A stretch of 28,914 nucleotides of DNA from IMG/VR virus record IMGVR_UViG_3300028394_000251, positions 1 through 28,914 of that record; one strand, given 5' to 3'. Source of the DNA: a virus. This document shows positions 13,488 to 18,748 of the stretch, piece by piece. The translations under genes were made by a program, and so were the position numbers. Under the pieces are notes generated by a model. That model did not search any database and was not told the origin of the DNA. It saw only the letters and a list, made by a program, of their open reading frames with translations. Positions within the stretch are counted from its first letter, which is position 1. Each line of letters opens with the position of its first letter.

Positions 13488-14195
13488 ATGAAGCAGAGTG
13501 AACAGATCGACCAGCTTGCATCCGCGCTCAGCGAACTGCAGAGCCGCATGCGCACTGTAAACAAGAGCGCCAGCAACCCGTTTTTCAAAAGCAAATACAC
13601 ACCGCTGGAAGACGTGGTGGACAGCATCCGCCCGCATTTGCTGGAGCTGGGGCTGTCGTTTTCGCAGGGCGGCACGTTGTATGACGCATGGGATCAAAAG
13701 GGAGACGGACTGCGTATGGCGTCCCGGCTGGTGCTGGCAACCCGCATTATGCACAAAAGTGGTCAGTGGATTGAAAATTATTTCCCATTGGATGCCGTTC
13801 CAGATAAGAACGGTGTAGTAACTCCGCAGGCATGGGGATCGGCTTCCAGTTACGCTCGTAGATATGGCCTACAAGCCACGCTGGGCATCACTACAGGCGA
13901 TGTAGACGATGATGGCAATGCAGCCAGCGGGCACGAAATTACACCGCAGATCGCGGAAGCGAAGCCGTTCGTGGCGTCGACGCCGCAGGTCACCGCAGTC
14001 GCCGATTGGAAGGCGGACATGATCGAACTCGGCACGCGAGCGAAACGTGCATCGGCCATCATGACGCCGGAGGAGCAGCAGATTGCCAGTGCTGCACTCG
14101 ACATGGCGCGCGAAGTGCTGAAGCGCAACGGACTCAGCACGCAGAAAGAGCGCGACGCGGCAACGAACGCCCTGAAACAGGCGCTGGGCGAATAG
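13488..14195 (+). CDS. erf: ERF-family single-strand annealing protein
   Basis: 235 residues. The N-terminal 150 residues follow the ERF superfamily: ALSELQSRMRTVNKSASNPF, FFKSKYTPLEDVVDSIRPHL, LGLSFSQG, a hydrophobic strand with WIENYFPLDA and the QAWGSASSYARRYGLQATLG helix, then GDVDDDG. ERF proteins form rings that anneal complementary strands in phage recombination and genome circularisation. The C-terminal part (about 165-235) is helical and variable, as usual. GGAG is upstream of ATG 13488. A nuclease fusion gene further along the operon could supply the resected strands. Confidence 0.93.
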   Translation: MKQSEQIDQLASALSELQSRMRTVNKSASNPFFKSKYTPLEDVVDSIRPHLLELGLSFSQGGTLYDAWDQKGDGLRMASRLVLATRIMHKSGQWIENYFPLDAVPDKNGVVTPQAWGSASSYARRYGLQATLGITTGDVDDDGNAASGHEITPQIAEAKPFVASTPQVTAVADWKADMIELGTRAKRASAIMTPEEQQIASAALDMAREVLKRNGLSTQKERDAATNALKQALGE

Positions 14196-14206
14196 ACATG
14201 CCATCA

Positions 14207-14229
14207 GCCCGGCGTCGCACTCGCCGGGC
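14207..14229 (+). promoter_or_regulatory. Intercistronic hairpin A, loop TCGCACT
   Basis: Perfect 8-bp stem GCCCGGCG/CGCCGGGC with 7-nt loop TCGCACT, ending 4 nt before the GGAG of the gene at 14245. No U-tract follows, so it is not an intrinsic terminator. Its loop is the exact reverse complement of the loop of hairpin B. Confidence 0.75.
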
Positions 14230-14244
14230 ACCTGGAGAACACAA

Positions 14245-14478
14245 ATGGAAATCACAACTAACGAAGACAAGCCGGTCATGCGCAGCTACCATCCCGAGGA
14301 TCACGCCGACAACGAGTCGGCGCTCCGTGCCATGCTGCATGTCATCGTCGGAGTGGCGATGCAGGAGCGTCTCGGCATTCCGCTGAGCGCTGCGCAACGC
14401 GAAGACCTGAAAGGCATTGCGCGTGACATGGCTCCGTGGACGCAGACCAGCAACATGCTTACTGATCTAGCGCGGTGA
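14245..14478 (+). CDS. Hypothetical protein
   Basis: 77 residues, not recognised. The first 25 are polar (TTNEDKPVMRSYHPEDHADN); the remainder is a run of helices (SALRAMLHVIVGVAMQERLG, AQREDLKGIARDMA). No cysteine clusters or membrane segment. GGAG precedes ATG 14245 by 7 nt, right after a strong hairpin, and a second such hairpin follows the gene. Confidence 0.7.
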   Translation: MEITTNEDKPVMRSYHPEDHADNESALRAMLHVIVGVAMQERLGIPLSAAQREDLKGIARDMAPWTQTSNMLTDLAR

Positions 14479-14504
14479 AACTCGGCGACTAACACACTAG
14501 CTCA

Positions 14505-14527
14505 GCCCTGCGAGTGCGACGCAGGGC
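14505..14527 (+). promoter_or_regulatory. Intercistronic hairpin B, loop AGTGCGA
   Basis: Perfect 8-bp stem GCCCTGCG/CGCAGGGC with 7-nt loop AGTGCGA, ending 5 nt before the GGAG of the gene at 14541. No U-tract follows. Same stem length, loop length and distance to the RBS as hairpin A, with a complementary loop. Confidence 0.75.
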
Positions 14528-14540
14528 ATTCAGGAGACAC

Positions 14541-14903
14541 ATGAAAATCTACACGATCCAGAACACCGAAAGCGGAGTCGCGTATCCCGGAGCAGGTAAG
14601 CTCTGGATCACGGAAGATGCCGCCATCGATTGGCTTATGCGCTTCTTCGTTGAGCAGCGCGGACAGTCAGGTCTTTCACGCGATCAGTTCGTGGCTGCGA
14701 TGCGCGCAGGCGTCACGTATGAATACACGCAGCCGCTCGACCTGGTGGACGACATCAGCGCAAACGCGATTCCAGAATTGCTGTACGTGCGAATTGACTG
14801 GGTGTGGGGAGACGCTGAAACAGACAGCGCCTTCTACACTGCGGTCAGTGCGCAGGTATTGCCCGATGAAATGCACCGCGATGAGTGGACGGTGCAGCAG
14901 TGA
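14541..14903 (+). CDS. Hypothetical protein
   Basis: 120 residues, not recognised. Begins MKIYTIQNTESGVAYPGAG, a beta-rich start, followed by a helical middle (EDAAIDWLMRFFVEQRGQSG; SRDQFVAAMRAGV) and an acidic, aromatic end (YVRIDWVWGDAETDSAFYTA). GGAG 4 nt before ATG 14541 decides the start; the frame is open further upstream through the hairpin but without an RBS. It overlaps the nuclease gene by GTGA. Confidence 0.75.
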   Translation: MKIYTIQNTESGVAYPGAGKLWITEDAAIDWLMRFFVEQRGQSGLSRDQFVAAMRAGVTYEYTQPLDLVDDISANAIPELLYVRIDWVWGDAETDSAFYTAVSAQVLPDEMHRDEWTVQQ

Positions 14904-15796
14904 CGGAATACATGACGGGAAATCTGCGTGAATACGCAATGGTCGAAATGTGCGATATCACCGAGAATCTTCTCGACGAAACTATGATCTGCTTTGACGG
15001 CGTGGTCACAAAAGTCGATCCAGAGAAAAAAAATAAAAGAGGATCACAACGGTTTGTTGAAATCTCGAACGGTGATTGTACGGTTCAGCTTTTAGTTTTC
15101 CAAAATCGTTTTCGTGACTGCAAATTAGCATTTGCCGCCAACAATCAAGTGCGCGTTTTTGGAAAAATTAGGGGCTGGAACAATACCGGAAAATTGCGCA
15201 AGATTCTTGGGGACTCAGTAGGCCCAAACGAAAACAAAATCGAGGTTATCGCAGCAAAAAAATGGAACGGTCTTACTCCGCCGGAAATTTTGTTCCTGCG
15301 CACGCAGCGCGTCGCTGATTCAAATTTCATATTGTGTCAGGTGCCAGTTGGCAACTATATTGCTGATTTTGTCGTGTACCGACGTGACGATCTATCACCT
15401 GTAATCGTGATCGAGATCGATGGTGATTCGCACATCACAAATCGCATCAATGACGCAATACGAGACAGAGAAATTAAAGAAATACTTGGCGTCGATGTTT
15501 GCCACATCACCGCCGCGCAAGTCTACGAAGACGATCGCAAAAAAAGAATTTCGCAAAAAATGGATCACCGCATGAATAACGAGATCGACGACATCATTGT
15601 AAAAATCAATCGAGCTGCCGATGTGCAGCCGGGTGAATCGAAAGAGCAGATCATGACGCGCATCGCTTCCATGTCGGCGCTGGTCAACGAAGCGAAGCAG
15701 CACGGACGCGGTGCGCGTATGCGCGCTCAGCAGCTGCGCGAACAACACATCGGGAAATTGCGCAGTGCACTCAAGGGGATCATCGATGAAAAATAA
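14900..15796 (+). CDS. OB-fold and DUF559-type nuclease fusion
   Basis: 298 residues. Residues about 20-95 look like an OB fold (CFDGVVTKVDPEKK; QRFVEISNGDCTVQLLVFQN; NQVRVFGKIRGW). Residues about 115-225 match the DUF559/Vsr-like branch of the PD-(D/E)XK superfamily: TPPEILFLRTQ, YIADFVVYR with the catalytic Asp, VIVIEIDGDSH with the E-x-D pair and conserved His, and a Rx(8-10)LGVDV strand. The C-terminus is helical and basic. It could bind single strands through the OB fold and cut or resect DNA, and lies in the same operon as ERF. GTG 14900 overlaps the previous stop as GTGA; ATG 14912 is an alternative. The region is visibly more AT-rich than its neighbours, a hint of recent acquisition. 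Confidence 0.8.
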   Translation: MTEYMTGNLREYAMVEMCDITENLLDETMICFDGVVTKVDPEKKNKRGSQRFVEISNGDCTVQLLVFQNRFRDCKLAFAANNQVRVFGKIRGWNNTGKLRKILGDSVGPNENKIEVIAAKKWNGLTPPEILFLRTQRVADSNFILCQVPVGNYIADFVVYRRDDLSPVIVIEIDGDSHITNRINDAIRDREIKEILGVDVCHITAAQVYEDDRKKRISQKMDHRMNNEIDDIIVKINRAADVQPGESKEQIMTRIASMSALVNEAKQHGRGARMRAQQLREQHIGKLRSALKGIIDEK

Positions 15797-16016
15797 TTCA
15801 CTGGCCGACGAAATCAGAAACATCGCAAAACACACAAACCGAGATACGGTTGAAACGCTTCGGGCGAAGCTCCAGCAGATCGAGGCGATCGACAACGACG
15901 AACGTCTGCGCTACCAGGTGGATGCAGATACTCGCAGCGTGCTCGTGCGATCGCAGGCGCATCTGCGCACGCGCATCTATCGCGTGATCATCAATGCGCG
16001 CGGTGAATGGTGGTAG
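15786..16016 (+). CDS. Hypothetical helical protein
   Basis: 76 residues, not recognised. Two amphipathic helices are evident (LADEIRNIAKHTNRDTVETL; RAKLQQIEAIDNDERLRY), then a basic end (HLRTRIYRVIINARGEWW). ATG 15786 has AAGGGG about 8 nt upstream and overlaps the nuclease gene by 11 nt. Confidence 0.65.
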   Translation: MKNNSLADEIRNIAKHTNRDTVETLRAKLQQIEAIDNDERLRYQVDADTRSVLVRSQAHLRTRIYRVIINARGEWW

Positions 16017-16255
16017 ACATTGCAGACCTGGAAATTTATTTCGAAAAAATGAAAAGGGCGTTTGGCGCGCCACCGACAGATGAGCCAGTGCCGACGCACT
16101 ATCACCAGGCATGGTATCGCGCTACATACGGCGAGTACATCCCGCAGTGGTGCGTAGTATGCAAAAAAGATTTTGTTGCGCTGGATCAAAATTTGACGTG
16201 CAGCAAACATTGCGCTGATCAGCGCGCATTGATTTACCGGAAACAAAAAAAATGA
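16007..16255 (+). CDS. Small protein with one zinc ribbon
   Basis: 82 residues. The C-terminal half holds CVVCKKDF, ten intervening residues, then TCSKHC: the same C-x2-C-x3-F...CS-x2-C ribbon repeated in the large protein at 8391-9758 and in the 44-residue protein. The N-terminus is helical (IADLEIYFEKMKRAFG), followed by an aromatic segment (HYHQAWYRATYGEYIPQW). It probably binds zinc and perhaps nucleic acid or a partner protein. It overlaps the neighbours on both sides. Confidence 0.75.
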   Translation: MVVDIADLEIYFEKMKRAFGAPPTDEPVPTHYHQAWYRATYGEYIPQWCVVCKKDFVALDQNLTCSKHCADQRALIYRKQKK

Positions 16256-16332
16256 AATTACATCATGCCCTCATCCTGTCAGTCATCGCCTGGTGCTGTA
16301 TCGCATGGGCGATCATCGCGGTGCTGCGATGA
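16252..16332 (+). CDS. 26-residue single-pass membrane protein
   Basis: A very short gene, MKLHHALILSVIAWCCIAWA followed by IIAVLR, that is almost all one membrane helix with a basic end on each side. Its ATG overlaps the previous stop as ATGA and its TGA overlaps the next ATG as ATGA, so it is coupled to both neighbours. That arrangement and the uniform hydrophobicity support expression. Function unknown; tiny phage membrane proteins often modulate lysis or superinfection. Confidence 0.65.
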   Translation: MKLHHALILSVIAWCCIAWAIIAVLR

Positions 16333-16568
16333 CCGACGAAAATGAATACGCGGTCGTCAGCTACGATCCGCTCAAAATCATGTCCACATACCACAGCGTG
16401 ATCACCGCGATGCGTGTGGCAGCGCGCAGATACCACACGCAGTCCTGCGGTGTCATGCGCGTGCTGCGTGACGACATGGGCTACGCCCTGGGCGTCATCG
16501 AGCTTACGTCGGCTGAGCAGCGGGAGATTTTGTCTGCGACTGATGAGATTGTGCAGATCATCGACTAA
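16329..16568 (+). CDS. Hypothetical protein
   Basis: 79 residues, not recognised. An acidic start (TDENEYAVVSYDP) is followed by a helix with several His and Arg (HSVITAMRVAARRYHTQSCG) and an acidic helical end (SAEQREILSATDEIVQIID). The start is fixed by the ATGA overlap with the 26-residue gene. A TATAAT lies just after its stop. Confidence 0.65.
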   Translation: MTDENEYAVVSYDPLKIMSTYHSVITAMRVAARRYHTQSCGVMRVLRDDMGYALGVIELTSAEQREILSATDEIVQIID

Positions 16569-16576
16569 GGTATAAT
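16549..16576 (+). promoter_or_regulatory. Promoter candidate for the structured RNA
   Basis: Perfect -10 TATAAT at 16571-16576, immediately after a stop codon. The best -35 is TTGTGC (16549-16554, three of six), spacer 16 bp. The -10 is convincing and the -35 weak; activation by a regulator is possible. Confidence 0.5.
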
Positions 16577-16582
16577 GCGCGC

Positions 16583-16655
16583 GTGGGCCAGTCCCCGAAT
16601 TAAAAACACGGGCGTTCAGCTGCTGCATATCGACTGGGATATGCAGCTTTTTTTT
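16583..16655 (+). ncRNA. Candidate 73-nt structured RNA or attenuator leader
   Basis: Runs from the expected start of the TATAAT promoter to the end of a strong terminator. Elements in order: CCAGUC (16588-16593), a CCCG/CGGG stem (16594-16597 with 16609-16612) closing an A-rich 11-nt loop, then a 10-bp terminator stem. The terminator loop GACUGG (16632-16637) is exactly complementary to CCAGUC, so a long-range pseudoknot can form. The U-tract ends 5 nt before the ATG of a secreted protein, so the element is either a free small RNA or a leader that controls read-through into that gene. I do not recognise a known RNA family. Confidence 0.55.
16622..16655 (+). terminator. Strong rho-independent terminator
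   Basis: Stem GCTGCATATC/GATATGCAGC (16622-16631 and 16638-16647), 10 perfect pairs with loop GACTGG, followed by eight Ts (16648-16655). Confidence 0.93.
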
Positions 16656-16660
16656 GCCTC

Positions 16661-17026
16661 ATGATCATCACGACCGTCATCACCCTGGTGCTCAGCATCA
16701 GCGCCTACACACCAGGTGCCAACGCGATCAGCGGAGGCTCTGTCATGGCCGACGGACGCGCGCCACATATAGGCGCGTACGCGTGTCCTAGGGCGATCCC
16801 CCTGGGATGGCGCGTAATCCTGCATGGTGCAGCGCAGGCGCGCGCTATGGCGCTGGGGCTGCCATATACGGGCATATGCGCGGACAGGCTGGCTGCGCGC
16901 TACCAGGTCGGTCACCTCGACATATGCCTACCACGCGGATATGCGCGCATGACGGACGCGCAGCGCCTGCGCCTGGCGTATCGGTGGGGGCGGATCAGTG
17001 GAGTCGTGGCATTCAGCGCGCCATGA
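16661..17026 (+). CDS. Secreted 3D/RlpA-like small protein
   Basis: 121 residues. An N-terminal hydrophobic stretch (IITTVITLVLSISAYTPGAN) looks like a signal peptide with a possible cut near residue 22. The mature part resembles the 3D/double-psi barrel family: HIGAYACPRAIPLGWRVILH, then CADRLAARYQVGHLDICLPR with the conserved Asp-x-Cys, and an AYRWGRI end. Such domains occur in cell-wall binding or cleaving proteins. The ATG follows a terminator U-tract by 5 nt and has no Shine-Dalgarno, so expression probably needs read-through. Alternatively it could be translated from an unseen promoter with a non-canonical start. Family assignment is moderate. Confidence 0.65.
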   Translation: MIITTVITLVLSISAYTPGANAISGGSVMADGRAPHIGAYACPRAIPLGWRVILHGAAQARAMALGLPYTGICADRLAARYQVGHLDICLPRGYARMTDAQRLRLAYRWGRISGVVAFSAP

Positions 17027-17074
17027 TGTCATAGCCTTGCGCCAAATGTCATACGAAACATGTGACATATGACA
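17027..17074. promoter_or_regulatory. Three-site operator cluster TGTCATA
   Basis: TGTCATA occurs at 17027-17033 and 17047-17053, and inverted (TATGACA) at 17068-17074. Centres are 20-21 bp apart, two helical turns. They lie just upstream of the promoter for the gene at 17138, and could bind an activator or repressor not identified here. Confidence 0.5.
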
Positions 17075-17076
17075 CA

Positions 17077-17103
17077 TTAAGTCGATAGCAGTAGTGCTAT
17101 ACT
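17077..17103 (+). promoter_or_regulatory. Extended -10 promoter for 17138-17568 genes
   Basis: TGC (17095-17097) directly precedes TATACT (17098-17103, five of six). No good -35 is present (TTAAGT at 17077 is poor), which fits an extended -10 promoter or one needing an activator at the upstream operators. The GGA-rich RBS follows at 17120-17131. Confidence 0.6.
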
Positions 17104-17137
17104 TCAATGGTCAGCCAGAAAGGAAAAAAGGAAAATC

Positions 17138-17365
17138 ATGAACAACAACACCTACACCTACACGCAGATCGCCAACGTCGAAATTTACGAAAATAACGTC
17201 TGGGCAACGGACGCGCGCTACGCTAAGGGAGGCTGGGAGACCGGCGCAGCGCTGAGCAACGACGAAGACGCGTCCGATGCGATCTACGCGGAGATTGAGG
17301 AAGCGCTCGAAGCAGGCCAGCTGTCTGGCCAGGTCGGCGGATACACCTGGGAGGTGGCAGCATGA
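17138..17365 (+). CDS. Hypothetical acidic protein
   Basis: 75 residues, not recognised. A Thr/Tyr-rich start (NNNTYTYTQIANVEIYENNV) suggests beta strands; the second half is acidic and helical (DASDAIYAEIEEALEAGQL). Two GGA-rich Shine-Dalgarno-like runs precede ATG 17138. First gene behind its own promoter, coupled by ATGA to the next. Confidence 0.75.
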   Translation: MNNNTYTYTQIANVEIYENNVWATDARYAKGGWETGAALSNDEDASDAIYAEIEEALEAGQLSGQVGGYTWEVAA

Positions 17366-17568
17366 GCCTCATCAACTCGGTGTGGATCAGGATCGGACGC
17401 GCAGACGTAGCGCGTCACCAGGGTGATCATGCCCTGATGGATCAGGAGCTCGACGCAGCGCGAGAGTTGCTGACCTGCGTCGACATGACGCGCTGCGTCA
17501 ACCGCGACTTCGTCGATTACGTCAATCGTTTTTTGGCGCGGTACGTGGCGCGCCACCAGGAAGCCTAG
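17362..17568 (+). CDS. Hypothetical protein
   Basis: 68 residues, not recognised. Mostly helical with many Arg, Asp and His (RIGRADVARHQGDHALMDQE; LDAARELL), two cysteines in TCVDMTRC, and a C-terminal helix (FVDYVNRFLARYVARHQEA). GGAGGT 6 nt before ATG 17362. It ends just before a terminator. Confidence 0.7.
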   Translation: MSLINSVWIRIGRADVARHQGDHALMDQELDAARELLTCVDMTRCVNRDFVDYVNRFLARYVARHQEA

Positions 17569-17571
17569 TGC

Positions 17572-17608
17572 CAGCAGCCCGCTCAATCGAGTGGGCTGTT
17601 TGCTTTTT
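17572..17608 (+). terminator. Rho-independent terminator, copy 1 of a 36-bp repeat
   Basis: Stem AGCCCGCTC/GAGTGGGCT (17576-17584 and 17589-17597, one G-U pair), loop AATC, tail GTTTGCTTTTT. Nearly identical to the terminator at 18146-18181. Confidence 0.93.
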
Positions 17609-17618
17609 CAAAAAAATC

Positions 17619-18125
17619 ATGAACACGCACACACACATCAGCATCCTAACGCATAAGCGCAGCATGACTACTCTCATGCGTAATGGATTGTTCGTCGATA
17701 TCCCGGTGCTGGGCACCACCGATGATGCGCACGTGATGGCGATCATCACACGCGAAATTGCCTGCGCAGTGCTCAGCGGTGACCTCACCGCCACTACCGA
17801 GGACGGAAAGATCGTCACCATCGCGTATCGCGTCAACGCGGAATCCCAGCTGCGACGCTATGCGGTCGTCGAGCTGGACGTGCAGCAGCCGGATGGAAGC
17901 ATCGATGATGATGTCCTGGCACGCGGCACATACTGGATCGACGACCGAGGCAGCGATCCTGTGGTGTGGGATGCACCTCGCAAGGCAGCGCTGCTACCGC
18001 AGGTCATCCGTGAGGATGCGTCACTGATGCTGTGGTGGATGTGGCAGTACCAGCATGACGAGATGACGACTGGAGGTGGCATCTATCAGTTCCGCTGGGA
18101 CGACGCGATCGAAGCGCCGATGTAA
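17619..18125 (+). CDS. Hypothetical protein flanked by duplicate terminators (moron-like)
   Basis: About 168 residues from ATG 17619, or 153 from ATG 17664, where the conserved-looking protein begins (MTTLMRNGLFVDIPVLG). Not recognised. The body is mixed alpha/beta with acidic stretches (TATTEDGKIVTIAYRV; VVELDVQQPDGSIDDDVL) and many Trp and Met near the end (LMLWWMWQYQHDEMTTGG). No Shine-Dalgarno is evident before either start and no clear promoter was found, so control is unknown. Both sides carry the same 36-bp terminator, the arrangement of phage moron genes, which are often expressed independently of the lytic programme. Confidence 0.65.
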   Translation: MNTHTHISILTHKRSMTTLMRNGLFVDIPVLGTTDDAHVMAIITREIACAVLSGDLTATTEDGKIVTIAYRVNAESQLRRYAVVELDVQQPDGSIDDDVLARGTYWIDDRGSDPVVWDAPRKAALLPQVIREDASLMLWWMWQYQHDEMTTGGGIYQFRWDDAIEAPM

Positions 18126-18145
18126 TCGCGCGATCCACCAGGCAG

Positions 18146-18181
18146 CAGCAGCCCGCTCAATCGAGCGGGCTGTTTGCTTTT
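18146..18181 (+). terminator. Rho-independent terminator, copy 2 of a 36-bp repeat
   Basis: Stem AGCCCGCTC/GAGCGGGCT (18150-18158 and 18163-18171), loop AATC, tail GTTTGCTTTT. It ends rightward transcription just before the converging tail genes. It differs from copy 1 at one base in 36. Confidence 0.93.
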
Positions 18182-18196
18182 CCACGTCGCGTCACG

Positions 18197-18739
18197 TCAC
18201 GTCCAATAAAATCCAGAGAGCCAAAAATTAAGTGCAGTCGTCGTTCCTGCAGTCGTCGTACTAATAATGGTGCCGGCTGCAGTACTGGAGTACGAATAAA
18301 GATTACAGTATGCAGATCCCGGATTCGTGATCGCGATGCTTGGCCATGCAGTCGCACCAAAACCGCTGTTGGAGAAAAAGCTTAGGATGTTGTGCGAATT
18401 ACCTGTTGCTGATGTTGTGACAGGTAAATTTACGCGGAAATCACCACTGCCGCCACTACGTGCAGACACTTCGCAGCGTGCGCTCACATAAATCATTGAG
18501 CCGAACCTTGCATAGAATCCTTTGTTGCTCGACGAATACGTAATGCTCGTTGGTGCAGTCGTCGAATATGTAAGCTCAGGTGACCATGTAGTAACACGCC
18601 GCGTTGATGCGTCACCCAACAGTGTTTCGATCGCCACAACAGCATCCTGCAAATTATTTACATGCGTTGCGTCGATCGTGTCGACGTTGTTAACTTTCGC
18701 GGTGTAGCTGTCTAGAGTTGTTGGAAAAGTAGTTGCCAT
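18197..18739 (-). CDS. Tail fibre-like protein
   Basis: 180 residues. The N-terminus (FPTTLDSYTAKVNNVDTIDA, then HVNNLQDAVVAIETLLG) is a phage appendage attachment segment found at the start of many tail-fibre or virion-decorating proteins. The rest is Ser/Thr/Gly-rich and beta-type (TYSTTAPTSITYSSSNKGF), usual for trimeric fibres that contact the host surface. GGAG lies 6 nt before ATG 18739. It is the last gene of the leftward structural operon. Confidence 0.75.
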   Translation of the reverse strand: MATTFPTTLDSYTAKVNNVDTIDATHVNNLQDAVVAIETLLGDASTRRVTTWSPELTYSTTAPTSITYSSSNKGFYARFGSMIYVSARCEVSARSGGSGDFRVNLPVTTSATGNSHNILSFFSNSGFGATAWPSIAITNPGSAYCNLYSYSSTAAGTIISTTTAGTTTALNFWLSGFYWT

Positions 18740-18748
18740 AGTTGCTCC

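Noticed and set aside
13050-13754. 234-codon minus-strand ORF
   Set aside because: Antisense to two early genes and ERF; no RBS and no recognisable motif.
14006-14386. 126-codon plus-strand ORF overlapping ERF and the next gene
   Set aside because: Wrong frame for both genes, crosses hairpin A, no RBS, Arg/His-rich composition typical of a shifted frame.
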